The notes beneath the pieces are model-generated. The model was not told the origin of the DNA. It saw nothing but the letters and a program-made list of their open reading frames with translations, and searched no databases. Source: Clostridiales bacterium (GTDB lineage: Bacteria > Bacillota > Clostridia > Lachnospirales > Lachnospiraceae). From it: 64,000 nucleotides of DNA. The stretch is from NCBI GenBank assembly GCA_021204025.1, contig JAJQAC010000086.1:23610-87609 (forward strand), read 5' to 3'. The first letter of the stretch is position 1. Each line of letters begins with the position of its first letter. Below are positions 1 to 8,412 of the stretch, one piece after another. Made by a program: the position numbers and the translations under genes.

Positions 1-146
1 ACTCGCCGCGCCAGGCGGATGCAGCGTCAGCTGCAAAATTTCCTTATCCGCCTGTATTTATATCGAGTAGGAGGCGGCTTTTTCGCCTCATACTCGCCGC
101 GCCAGGCGGATGCAGCGTCAGCTGCAAAATTTCCTTATCCGCCTGT
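1..146. repeat. Dispersed hairpin repeat family A, two copies
   Basis: Positions 1-55 and 92-146 are an identical 55-bp direct repeat. Each copy holds an outer stem (CAGGCGGAT pairing with ATCCGCCTG) around an inner GCAGC/GCTGC hairpin and the single-stranded block CAAAATTTCCTTA. Between them, 65-95 forms another hairpin (GAGTAGGAGGC with GCCTCATACTC). Related copies with different stem sequence but the same plan are at 12477-12525 and 26534-26613, and the GAGTA/TACTC hairpin alone recurs at 55572-55605. The window begins inside a copy. It looks like a REP-like element or a structured RNA module; its function is unknown. Confidence 0.75.
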
Positions 147-154
147 GCGCATAA

Positions 155-198
155 AACAAAAAGGCGCGAGACAAATAATCCTTTACCTGTCTCGCGCT
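155..198 (-). terminator. Intrinsic terminator of the glycine riboswitch
   Basis: On the minus strand a 10-bp perfect stem (GCGCGAGACA with TGTCTCGCGC, 164-173 and 189-198) is followed by a U-rich tract (CCTTTTTGTTTT). It overlaps the 3' end of the second glycine aptamer, so it is the likely expression platform. Confidence 0.85.
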
Positions 199-352
199 CT
201 GTCATGTTCACCTGAAAGATTCCCGGCAGCCCGGTTGCTTCGCCGGCGCAGCTCACGGCTGCTTTCCAGAGTATCGTCAGAAGCTGGTCCTTTTGCCTGA
301 GAGTTTCTCTTCCCCTTCGGCGCACATCTTCGTATCTCTCCCAGCAACCTCA
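195..352 (-). ncRNA. Tandem glycine riboswitch
   Basis: Read on the minus strand, the sequence has the glycine-riboswitch signature: a GGGAGAG segment near 334-343, then CGCCGAAGGGG near 313-323, then CTCTCAGGCAAAAGGAC near 287-303. A second, weaker aptamer follows with ACTCTGGAAAG, GCGCCGGCGAAGCAA, TTTCAGGT and GACAGAGC (about 195-275). Two aptamers followed directly by a terminator is the classical cooperative arrangement. The controlled gene must lie beyond the left edge; glycine cleavage genes or a glycine/sodium symporter are the usual targets. The ppk gene upstream is a separate unit that ends at 466. Confidence 0.9.
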
Positions 353-465
353 TCCGATAACTATTCACTTGTTTATGAACCTAATCTAACATAGAAAAAC
401 AGAAAAGTCAATTCTGTCTTACTAACGTTATTTTTTTCACATTTCGGCTTACCAACGTTGTTTTT

Positions 466-2562
466 TCACAGAATTTCTTCCGTAATTTCCCGCTGTGTCG
501 CGTTCTCGTTTCGCACGGTTTCATAGGCGCATCGGAAGAAATATTCCTGAGAGTTCAGCTTCTCTTCTCCCTCCGCAGCCATTCTTCGCCGATAAGAACC
601 ATCCGGCATCTGATCTCTCGCCTGCACATTATCCCGCAGCATCGTATCAAACATCGCGCGCAGCCGGTTCCGGATCGCCGCATCAAGGATCGGCACAGCT
701 ACCTCCACACGCCGCAGCGTGTTGCGTGTCATAAAATCAGCTGAGGATATGTAAATCTTCTCCTGCTCTCCTCGCCCAAAGATATAGATGCGCGAGTGTT
801 CCAGAAAACGTCCCACGATGCTGACGACATGAATGTTGTCTGTCTTCCCCGTGATACCGGACTGAACACAGTTGATGCCCCGGACAATCATATCCACCGT
901 CACGCCCGCCTCGGACGCTTCAATCAGCTTGTCGATGATCTGTTTGTCGGTCAAGGAATTAATCTTCACACCAATGTACGCGTCGCCGCCATTTTTCTTT
1001 TCCTGAATTTCTTCATCGATCATGTCGAGCACCCGGTTTTGCAGACATTTTGGCGCTACCAGGAGATGCTCCATACGATCTACCGTCTCGCCCATAAAGA
1101 GCGCCTGAAATACCTCAGCCGCCTCTTTCCCGATCTCCTCGTTTGCCGTGATCAGCGACAGATCCGTATACAGCCGGGCGGTCTTTTCGTTATAATTACC
1201 GGTACCGATCTGTGTGATGTACTCGATCTGCCCTTCTTCCCGGCACGTGATCAGGCAGAGTTTAGAATGTACCTTCAATCCGTCCAGTCCATAGATCACA
1301 TGACATCCGGCGTCTTCCAGACGGCGCGACCACTCGATATTATTTTCCTCGTCAAAACGGGCTTTCAGTTCCACCAGCACATCCACCTGCTTGCCATTCT
1401 CAGCTGCCGCCACCAGCGCTTCGACCACCTTGCTGTTTCTTGCCAGCCGGTAGAGTGTCATCTTGATAGAAATGACGCTCCCATCCACCGACGCTTCATT
1501 TAACATTCTCAAGAATGGCGTAATACTCTCGTAAGGATAGGAGAGAAGGATATCATGATCCATCACCTGAGGGATGATCCTGCTGTCATACCGCACCATT
1601 CCGCTGTGCTGCGGAACCCGTTTCTCATAAAAAAGCTGAGGTTTCTGTCGCAGCTGATCCTGAAGCTGATACAGGAAAGACAGATCCATCGGCGCCTCTG
1701 TCACAAAAACCTGCTCATCTCTCAGACCCAGCTCGTGAAAAAGCTGCGCGGTGATTGGCCGGTTCAGTTCATACGAGATCTCCAGCCGCACCGGACAAAG
1801 TCTGCGGCGGCGACGGATCACCTCTGCCATATGATCCCGGTAATTTAACTCTTCATCAAAGACCTGATGCTCATCGATATCCGCGTTGCGCGTAATGCGG
1901 ATCAGGCATTTCTCCTCGATCACATATTTTTTAAATACCCGCGGGAGGAAATGCAGGATCATCTCCTCCACCAGCATAAAGCAGCCCGGACGTGAGGGAA
2001 TCGCAATCAATCGATCAAATACGCCTCCGTCGCACGAAATGATCGCGATTTTTTCTTTTTCCTTCTTTGTCCCGATCACTGCCACCGCGTAAATCTCTTC
2101 ATTCTTCAGGAACGGAAACGGCTGTTTACGGCCCACTACCATCGTGGAAAGCAGCGGCTGGATCTCTTTCGCAAAATATTTTTTCAGTGTTTCCTCTTCT
2201 TCTTCATTTAAAGAATCAAATTTTAACAGACGCAGCCCCTCGTCCGCCACAGATTTCATCAGCTTCTCATACGCTTCGTCTTTCCTGCCGTTAAGCAGAT
2301 GGACCTGTGCAAGGATCGCTGTGATCTGCTCCGCGGCGGTCATATTGGTCTTATTTTCCCGCTCCTCCTTTTTAAGCAGCATCCGGTCATGCAGCGAACC
2401 GACGCGCACCATGAAAAACTCATCCAGATTACTCTGAAAGATCGACAAAAAATTCAGTCTCTCACACAGAGGATTTTGCGTTGCTTCTGCCTCTTCCAGT
2501 ACCCTCTCGTTAAATTTCAGCCAGGACAGCTCCCTGTTCTGATAGCAGCTTATGTCATTCAT
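466..2562 (-). CDS. ppk1: Polyphosphate kinase 1
   Basis: PPK1 reversibly polymerises the gamma-phosphate of ATP into polyphosphate. The protein starts with the typical N-terminal block (NRELSWLKFNERVLEEA, then NLDEFFMVRVG) and contains the phospholipase-D-like catalytic domains with KVHSKLCLI, whose His matches the phosphorylated His435 of E. coli PPK, and IGTGNYNEKTA. The residue at the E. coli His454 position is Gln (YITQIGTGN). I chose the ATG at 2562, which has AGGAG 11 nt upstream and matches the family N-terminus. An in-frame start at 2679 would add a 39-residue hydrophobic leader that PPK1 does not normally have. It stands alone, followed by the riboswitch region. Family assignment is firm. 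Confidence 0.95.
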   Translation of the reverse strand: MNDISCYQNRELSWLKFNERVLEEAEATQNPLCERLNFLSIFQSNLDEFFMVRVGSLHDRMLLKKEERENKTNMTAAEQITAILAQVHLLNGRKDEAYEKLMKSVADEGLRLLKFDSLNEEEEETLKKYFAKEIQPLLSTMVVGRKQPFPFLKNEEIYAVAVIGTKKEKEKIAIISCDGGVFDRLIAIPSRPGCFMLVEEMILHFLPRVFKKYVIEEKCLIRITRNADIDEHQVFDEELNYRDHMAEVIRRRRRLCPVRLEISYELNRPITAQLFHELGLRDEQVFVTEAPMDLSFLYQLQDQLRQKPQLFYEKRVPQHSGMVRYDSRIIPQVMDHDILLSYPYESITPFLRMLNEASVDGSVISIKMTLYRLARNSKVVEALVAAAENGKQVDVLVELKARFDEENNIEWSRRLEDAGCHVIYGLDGLKVHSKLCLITCREEGQIEYITQIGTGNYNEKTARLYTDLSLITANEEIGKEAAEVFQALFMGETVDRMEHLLVAPKCLQNRVLDMIDEEIQEKKNGGDAYIGVKINSLTDKQIIDKLIEASEAGVTVDMIVRGINCVQSGITGKTDNIHVVSIVGRFLEHSRIYIFGRGEQEKIYISSADFMTRNTLRRVEVAVPILDAAIRNRLRAMFDTMLRDNVQARDQMPDGSYRRRMAAEGEEKLNSQEYFFRCAYETVRNENATQREITEEIL

Positions 2563-2913
2563 TTCTCTCAATTCTCCTGTTTCCTGTGTACTTCCTTTAG
2601 ATTTTCCCGGTTTCAGCCGACTGATCGCAAGGATCAGTATTGCGACTGAAATTGCGGCCATGCATATTGCTTCCATCATCTCGTTTATCCCATGTTCTCT
2701 CCTTACCCGTCATTTTCTGCCTGCCCGCTATATTGTACCGGGTTCATGTAAAGTCCAAAAGCAGCGTAATGTAAAATTCAGGTTAAGTGGGTGCGCGAGG
2801 CGTGAAAGAAAGCAGGCGTACCGGACGGATATGTCTGCTCATAAAAAGATTGATTTCTGTGGCGGCACGAATTATACTAGGATTTGGCTTCCAAAGGTAA
2901 TGACAAACCACCC

Positions 2914-3057
2914 GTCTCTGCGAGGGAAGAATATCCTCCGAGGACCGTTCGCACTTAGGTTTTCACGTAGCGGTACTAAGTTCGCAGGAAAAGCACCCTG
3001 CTCACTAAGTGCCGACGTGAAAAATGTCCTCTGCGGATATTCTTCCCTTGCAGAGAC
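2914..3057. repeat. Structured element C, copy 1
   Basis: A 144-nt fold-back. The outer arms (from 2914 and up to 3057) pair over about 31 nt with three mismatches and include GAGGAC/GTCCTC. Inside, TTTTCACGT pairs with ACGTGAAAA and CGGTACT with AAGTGCCG, topped by an apical hairpin GCAGG/CCTGC with an AAAA loop. The core (CTTAGGTTTTCACGTAGCGG and TAAGTGCCGACGTGAAAAA) is nearly identical to copy 2 at 17458-17597, whereas the outer and apical stems are unrelated in sequence yet still pair. It fills the 2680-3109 gap upstream of the MATE gene. No coding potential is supported. Confidence 0.8.
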
Positions 3058-3109
3058 TACTTTAAGTTGCGCAAAAAGTTTTTATTTCTATATCACTCAG
3101 GTACCTATT

Positions 3110-4468
3110 ATGTTGACTGAAATTTTATCGGGAAGTGAAAACATCCCCCTGCAAAAGAAAATATCTGTCGTCTGGAATCTCTCTATCCCGGCGATTCTGG
3201 CTCAGCTGACTTCGATTCTGATGCAGTATATCGATGCGGCCATGGTCGGACAGCTGGGGGCCGGTGCTTCTGCGTCGATCGGTCTGGTTTCTTCTTCGAT
3301 CTGGCTTCTGGGCGGTCTTACAAATGCCTCGGCAAGAGGTTTTTCTGTGCAGACGGCACAGAAGATCGGAGCCGGAGATGAGGCGCGGGCACGTCTGATT
3401 TTGAAAAATTCGCTCTGTGCTTCCCTGATCTTTTCGCTGGTACTGGCCGCCATCGGCATGACCATCAGCGGATCTCTGCCGGTATGGCTGGGCGGCGGTG
3501 CAGATATCTGCGCTGACGCCTCCTGGTACTTTTTTATTTACGCCTGTTCTCTGCCTGTCGTGCAGTTAAATAATCTGGCGCGTTTCATGCTGCAGAGTAT
3601 CGGAAATATGCGCCTTCCCAGTATCCTGAGCGCTCTCATGTGTGCTCTTGACGTATTGTTTAACCGGATCCTGATCCGGCGATTCGGCGTCGCCGGAGCG
3701 GCTCTTGGCACGGCATGCGCCCAGCTGATCATCGGTATCGTCATGCTGTGGGCGGCCTGCGCGCATTCCCCTGTACTGAGATTCCGGCGCAAAGAGCGGT
3801 TTTACTTGGACAGGGATATCCTCAGCAAGGCGATCCGTCTCGGAGTGCCCATGGCTTTTGAACATGTCGCCATCTGCGGAGCTCAGGTCGTATCAGTCGG
3901 TATCGTAGCTCCTCTGGGCACGGTGGCGATTGCGGCCAATTCGTTTGCCGTGACCGCGGAAAGCATCTGTTATATGCCCGGATACGGGATTGCCGCCGCC
4001 GTGGCGGCTCTTGTAGGGCAGTGCGTCGGCGCAAAAAAGCCCCGGCTTTCCCGGAGCTTTGCCAATCTGTCTGTACTGCTGGGCGCTCTGATTATGAGCG
4101 GCGCGGGCATCCTGATGTATTTTCTCTGTCCGCTGGTCTTTTCCATCCTGACGCCGGATTCGCAGGTGCAGGCGCTGGCGGTCAGGGTTCTGCGCATCGA
4201 ACTGCTGGCGGAGCCTCTGTTTGCCGTATCTATCGTGGCTTCCGGCGCCCTGCAGGGAGCCGGGGATACGCTGATTCCCAGTCTGTTAAACCTGATCAGT
4301 ATCTGGGGTGTCCGCATCGTGCTGTCTCTTCTGCTCGTGGGAAGATTTGGTCTGGCCGGCGCCTGGATCGGCATGGCGGTTGAGCTTTGTGTGCGCGGGA
4401 TCCTGATGTACGGGCGCATGCTTGTCACGTTCCGCGTTCCGCCTGACAGTGATACGTCCGCTCGCTGA
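3110..4468 (+). CDS. MATE family multidrug efflux transporter
   Basis: An integral membrane protein of about 452 residues with twelve hydrophobic segments and the MATE two-lobe layout: WNLSIPAILAQLTSILMQYIDAAMVGQLG in lobe one and a matching RLGVPMAFEHVAICGAQV segment opening lobe two. MatE proteins export cationic drugs or metabolites in exchange for Na+ or H+. The open frame runs upstream to 2552, but that extension crosses structured element C and has no membrane-protein character, so I start at the ATG at 3110. The Shine-Dalgarno is weak there. It converges with the purine nucleoside phosphorylase gene. The substrate cannot be told from sequence. Confidence 0.85.
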   Translation: MLTEILSGSENIPLQKKISVVWNLSIPAILAQLTSILMQYIDAAMVGQLGAGASASIGLVSSSIWLLGGLTNASARGFSVQTAQKIGAGDEARARLILKNSLCASLIFSLVLAAIGMTISGSLPVWLGGGADICADASWYFFIYACSLPVVQLNNLARFMLQSIGNMRLPSILSALMCALDVLFNRILIRRFGVAGAALGTACAQLIIGIVMLWAACAHSPVLRFRRKERFYLDRDILSKAIRLGVPMAFEHVAICGAQVVSVGIVAPLGTVAIAANSFAVTAESICYMPGYGIAAAVAALVGQCVGAKKPRLSRSFANLSVLLGALIMSGAGILMYFLCPLVFSILTPDSQVQALAVRVLRIELLAEPLFAVSIVASGALQGAGDTLIPSLLNLISIWGVRIVLSLLLVGRFGLAGAWIGMAVELCVRGILMYGRMLVTFRVPPDSDTSAR

Positions 4469-4530
4469 AAATCGGGCGGGATATCTTTACCTAAATCCCC
4501 GCAGATAAGTCATCGATTTCGATGACGCGC

Positions 4531-5355
4531 TTATAATTGTCTCACAATCTCCCTCAGCAGTGCGCCAAAGCGCCCGGAAACCATCTGCGATACCTTATCG
4601 ATCCCTTCGTCTGGATCTGCTGTACGATCCGCACTTAAATTGGTAGCAAGAGACAGACAAAGCACTTTCATCCCACAGTGCGCCGCTGTTAATGCCTCCG
4701 TCACTGTAGACATACCGACCATATCTCCGCCCAACAGACGCATCGCGCGAATCTCCGCCGGTGTCTCATAATGCGGTCCCGGAGCAAAAAAGTAATTTCC
4801 CTCCTGCAGGGAAAATCCCAGTTTTACTGCGCAGGACTTTGCCAGCTCACGCAGTTTCTGATCATACATCCCGTTCACACTGTAAAACCGCTCGCCAAAC
4901 TCTTCCAGATTCTGTCCGCGGCAGGGAGACGCCCCACAGAGATTGATATGATCTTTAATCACACAGATATCTCCCGGTTTATAATTGTAGTTAATCGCTC
5001 CGGCCGCGTTCGTCAGTATCACCTGTTTTACGCCCAGGAGATGAAACACGCGGATCGGGATCGACAGTTCATTGAAATCATATCCTTCATAATAATGAAA
5101 ACGCCCGGACATACACAGGATCCGTTTCCCGGAAAGCATTCCATAAATCAGTTTCCCGGCATGGGATGCCACAGTAGAAACCAGGAATCCGGGGATATCT
5201 GTATAATCAATGACAACCGGCTCTTCGATTTCTTCCGCCAGAGGACCCAGACAGGTCCCCAGGATGACAGCTGTTTCCGGCACAGCTCCGCCGATTTTCT
5301 CCCGGATATAGGAAGCGCTTTTTTCATAACGTTCTAATGGTATAGTCTGCATCAT
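4531..5355 (-). CDS. punA: Purine nucleoside phosphorylase (trimeric type)
   Basis: Cleaves purine (deoxy)nucleosides with phosphate to base and (deoxy)ribose-1-phosphate, the substrate of the phosphopentomutase at 12.6 kb. Visible family motifs: GTCLGPLAEEI (phosphate loop), SHAGKLIYG, GRFHYYEGY, LTNAAGAIN, GPHYETPAEI and GMSTVTEA with the base-binding region ending in SLATN. The start at 5355 has AGGAGGG eight nt upstream; the frame extends to 5448, but that leader is a hydrophobic stretch unlike the family. The 274-residue length is normal for the low-molecular-mass trimeric class. The EamA transporter gene lies 89 nt upstream on the same strand, so co-transcription is possible. Confidence 0.92.
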   Translation of the reverse strand: MMQTIPLERYEKSASYIREKIGGAVPETAVILGTCLGPLAEEIEEPVVIDYTDIPGFLVSTVASHAGKLIYGMLSGKRILCMSGRFHYYEGYDFNELSIPIRVFHLLGVKQVILTNAAGAINYNYKPGDICVIKDHINLCGASPCRGQNLEEFGERFYSVNGMYDQKLRELAKSCAVKLGFSLQEGNYFFAPGPHYETPAEIRAMRLLGGDMVGMSTVTEALTAAHCGMKVLCLSLATNLSADRTADPDEGIDKVSQMVSGRFGALLREIVRQL

Positions 5356-5444
5356 CTTGCTATCCCTCCTGACTGCAAATAAGCCGAAATAAAAAGTCAC
5401 AAAAGAATTTATTAAAACCATTGTAAAAAAAATCAAATGTTCTG

Positions 5445-6371
5445 TCAATCCTTACCGGAACCATCTTCCTTATCCGCAGCCAGCAGAAAAATTGTCGACA
5501 AAACACAGGCAAATCCCACAAAATCGATCCACACAAAACTGGCTTTCATCCATATGACAGAAAAAAATGTAGCCGATACCGGCTCGATCGAAGCAAATAG
5601 ACTCCCTTTCTTCGGCCCCACACAGCGTACTCCCTCCAGATAAGCCGTAAATGCCGTCACCGTGCCGAATAAGATAATCACTCCCATGCCAATGATTACC
5701 GTCGTATCAATCTCTGCGGACAGGGACCACGGACGAAATAACAGTCCCAGAACAATCCCTCCGACCAGCATGCCCCAGCCGGTCACAACCGCGGAACCAT
5801 AGCGGTTTAACAGAGATATCGGCTGCATCGTATAGATCGCCAATGCAACCGCTGATAAAAGTCCCCAGAATAGCGCTTCCCCGGAAAGTGCCATCGTGCC
5901 CGGAGTGCCGTGAGTCGCCAGTAAAAATGTCCCCAGCACCGCCAGTGCAACCGCTGCCAGTTCCGATGCTTTTGGCATCCGACGGTTTCGGAGCGACAAA
6001 ATGATCATAATAAGAACCGGACCGATATACTGCAGCACCGTCGCCGTCCCTGCGTTTGAAGCGCCGATCGCTGAGAAATAAGTATACTGGCACATACTCA
6101 TCCCCAATATCGCAAAGACCAGAATCCCTGCCGCATCCTTTTTCCAGATTGCAAACGCGCCGGCGCCTTCCCGCAGCAGACAGATCAATACCAGGATCAA
6201 TCCCGCGCAGAAAAGCCGGATCGGCACGAGCCAGTTTGAAGTCAGCCCCTTCGTCTGCAGGAGAAACTGTCCGCAGGTGCCGGAAAAGCCCCACAGGGTT
6301 CCTCCTGCCAACGTCAGGATGGTTCCCCGCAGTGCCTGATTTTTTTCTTCTGTTTTATGATTGTCTTTCAT
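5445..6371 (-). CDS. EamA/DMT family transporter
   Basis: About ten transmembrane segments in two EamA repeats, with GGTLWGFSGTCGQFLLQ near the start of the first and GLLSAVALAIYTMQPISLL opening the second, as in drug/metabolite exporters. The second repeat ends in a typical YLEGVRCVGPKKGSLFASIEPVSATFF segment. Possible starts are 6371 (ATG, chosen), 6398 (ATG) and 6404 (GTG); none has a strong ribosome site, so the N-terminus is uncertain by a few residues. It lies just upstream of the purine nucleoside phosphorylase gene on the same strand. A role in nucleoside or base movement is only a neighbourhood guess. Confidence 0.85.
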   Translation of the reverse strand: MKDNHKTEEKNQALRGTILTLAGGTLWGFSGTCGQFLLQTKGLTSNWLVPIRLFCAGLILVLICLLREGAGAFAIWKKDAAGILVFAILGMSMCQYTYFSAIGASNAGTATVLQYIGPVLIMIILSLRNRRMPKASELAAVALAVLGTFLLATHGTPGTMALSGEALFWGLLSAVALAIYTMQPISLLNRYGSAVVTGWGMLVGGIVLGLLFRPWSLSAEIDTTVIIGMGVIILFGTVTAFTAYLEGVRCVGPKKGSLFASIEPVSATFFSVIWMKASFVWIDFVGFACVLSTIFLLAADKEDGSGKD

Positions 6372-6546
6372 CTTCTGACATCCTGTTTCTTTCTTCATTT
6401 TCACACCGGAATTTTTTTAATTTTTCACAACTCCCCGGTAGTTCTCATGCCTCTCATGCCTTTTTCAGGGAACCGCCAGAGGGTTCCGTTCCGGTGTTTT
6501 CTCATTATAACAGATAATGTCGTATCTGACATGTTTTTTAAGAGAA

Positions 6547-6591
6547 TCAAAAACAGGATGTCAAAAGATTGTCGTATCTCCTGACACCCTG
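6547..6591 (-). terminator. Intrinsic terminator after the small membrane protein gene
   Basis: On the minus strand CAGGGTGTCA (6582-6591) pairs with TGACATCCTG (6554-6563), followed by TTTTTG. It separates the 6610-7065 gene from the EamA gene. Confidence 0.7.
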
Positions 6592-6609
6592 CTTTTCTCT
6601 TTTCTTTTC

Positions 6610-7065
6610 TCACTCATCCATCTCCGGCAATGCCAACCGTTTTAGCACTCGCTCCAGCTGCTCCATACTTTCCGGACAAATCGTCGTACATTCTCTTAAT
6701 ATTGCTAAAGTCTCTCCGAAAATTTCTAAAGACCTTCCTTTAAATATCGGGAATCCCTGCTCGAGTGCATATTCCACACCGGCCGCAAAGCGATATACCG
6801 TTACATCCGAAGGGTCTGTCTTTGCTTTCAGCGCCAGCTGCATCTCCCAGTAAGGATGTATTCCCTTAAATGCACGGAACGCATACACTCCTGCCGCCGC
6901 ATCCAGCAAAAATGCAGCACCGATCACGGCCAGCTCACGTATACTCAGGAAAAACAGAGCAAAAAACACAATTGATATTGCCAGGAAAAAATAACAGGTA
7001 AAAATACATTTCCGGTTTCTTTTATATTCTTTTTCCATCAGCACTTTATAATCTGTATACTGCAT
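6610..7065 (-). CDS. Small membrane protein of unknown function
   Basis: I do not recognise the family. The 151-residue product has two adjacent transmembrane helices near the N-terminus (CIFTCYFFLAISIVFFALFF and ELAVIGAAFLLDAAAGVYAF) joined by a very short loop, then a soluble C-terminal half of about 90 residues rich in charged and Leu/Glu residues. This suggests a cytoplasmic domain tethered to the membrane. The ATG at 7065 has AGGAAGG eight nt upstream; the frame extends to 7098 without a better site. It is flanked by its own terminator and by the amidohydrolase gene, and no partner is obvious. Confidence 0.75.
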   Translation of the reverse strand: MQYTDYKVLMEKEYKRNRKCIFTCYFFLAISIVFFALFFLSIRELAVIGAAFLLDAAAGVYAFRAFKGIHPYWEMQLALKAKTDPSDVTVYRFAAGVEYALEQGFPIFKGRSLEIFGETLAILRECTTICPESMEQLERVLKRLALPEMDE

Positions 7066-7164
7066 CACTGTTTCCTTCCTTTCAAATGAAGCCGGCAACT
7101 TTCAAATCTATTTTACCGGTTTCATTCAGAGAACATCCCCGACTGATCCGTCGGAAGCGACACA

Positions 7165-8295
7165 TTATGTAAAATCAGCCTGACAATAAACACATTCGCC
7201 ATCTTTAAATGTCATCTGCGGCACAAATACATGGCTGCCTGCAAAACTATGACCCGCAACATCCTGATGCCGAACTGATTTCTCCTTTAACTTCAGGATC
7301 ACCACATCCGCGGTCGTTCCTTCTCCCATGGAACCCAGCTCCAGCATCCCGATCAGCTCCGCCGGCCGGATCGTCGCACAGTCCAGCACATCCTTCCAGT
7401 CCATCCCGAAATCAATATACTTGGACAGGATCCTCGGCAGGGAATGCAAAGGCTGCAGGAAACCGTTTCCGTTATTGATATCGCTGCTGATCACGTCCGG
7501 CACAAATCCCTGCGCGACAGCGGCGCGGCATACCTCATTGTCAAAATTATTTCTTCCGTTAGAAGCGTCAAAGAGAACCCCTCTCTTTCTGGCTTCCAGC
7601 AGTCCCGGCAAAACCTTTCCGTCCGCTCCAAGACAGGTGTGATCCTTCCCCTGATAGATATGGCAGATCACATCACCCGGGCGCAAAAGCTCCGCCAGCT
7701 GATCCAGCGGGAGCGAACAGTCTGTCACATGGACAATCACCCTCGTCCCAACCTTTTCCGCGATCTCTACCGTGCGTTTGATAGAAGAGACAGCTTCTTC
7801 TCCTTCGATGATCCCATGTGAAAGCCGGGTTTTCAAACCCTTCAGGTTGTCCGGATACTTTTTAAATAAATGGATAATCTTATCTTCATCCATCAGAGCC
7901 GCGTCCAGATTCTCCGGATACTGATTATTGGACTGACCGCCGGACGCTACCAGCAGATCATTCAGGAAACGAACCTGCGATGACGCCACAAAGTTGCGGT
8001 ACACATGCTCATACATACCGGCGCCTGCGCTTCCTCCGTCCACAGCCGTCGTCACACCGCTGCAAAAAGAAACGGCGTCCGCTTCCACCCCGCCTTCTGT
8101 CGCTCCCCACAGATAATGCACATGATAGTCGATCAGGCCGACGGTTACGATACATCCCTCCGCATCGATCACCTGCCGGTACGAATGACCGGGTAACGGC
8201 GCTGCAATCTTTCCGTCAATCAGAGCGATATCTCCTTTCCGTACCTCATGGTGGGCGGGATCATAAATGGTTCCGTTCACAATTAAAAAATCCAT
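7165..8295 (-). CDS. Amidohydrolase / dihydroorotase-like metal hydrolase
   Basis: A cyclic-amidohydrolase superfamily enzyme (TIM barrel with a flanking beta-sandwich) that probably opens a cyclic amide or deacetylates a small substrate. Metal-site residues are visible: HVH in VGLIDYHVHYLW, a candidate bridging Lys in NLKGLKTRL, His in RVIVHVTDC and in DVICHIYQG, and the catalytic Asp in DVISSDINNGNG. It most resembles the amidohydrolases of the EF_0837/AHA_3915 type from memory. It is the last gene after a TRAP transporter on the same strand, so it probably processes the imported compound. A terminator-like hairpin at 8362-8391 lies between it and the receptor gene. Confidence 0.82.
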   Translation of the reverse strand: MDFLIVNGTIYDPAHHEVRKGDIALIDGKIAAPLPGHSYRQVIDAEGCIVTVGLIDYHVHYLWGATEGGVEADAVSFCSGVTTAVDGGSAGAGMYEHVYRNFVASSQVRFLNDLLVASGGQSNNQYPENLDAALMDEDKIIHLFKKYPDNLKGLKTRLSHGIIEGEEAVSSIKRTVEIAEKVGTRVIVHVTDCSLPLDQLAELLRPGDVICHIYQGKDHTCLGADGKVLPGLLEARKRGVLFDASNGRNNFDNEVCRAAVAQGFVPDVISSDINNGNGFLQPLHSLPRILSKYIDFGMDWKDVLDCATIRPAELIGMLELGSMGEGTTADVVILKLKEKSVRHQDVAGHSFAGSHVFVPQMTFKDGECVYCQADFT

Positions 8296-8361
8296 ACGTT
8301 TTCCTCCAGGGATAAATTTGACAGGGAACGACAGTTCCCCATTATTTCTGATTCATTGTCT

Positions 8362-8391
8362 GAAAACGGAGAGACAAAACTGCCTCTCCGC
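8362..8391 (-). terminator. Intrinsic terminator between dctP and the amidohydrolase
   Basis: On the minus strand CGGAGAGGCAG and TCTCTCCG form a short strong stem followed by TTTTC. It may reduce read-through from the TRAP genes into the hydrolase gene. Confidence 0.65.
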
Positions 8392-8412
8392 TTAAATGAT
8401 AACTGGATATCC

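Noticed and set aside
2552-3109. N-terminal extension of the MATE frame
   Set aside because: It runs through structured element C and reads as non-membrane, repeat-derived sequence; the MATE fold starts at 3110.
4503-4530. Short hairpin between the MATE and punA genes
   Set aside because: CATCG/CGATG stem is only 5 bp with no U-run; not enough to call a terminator.
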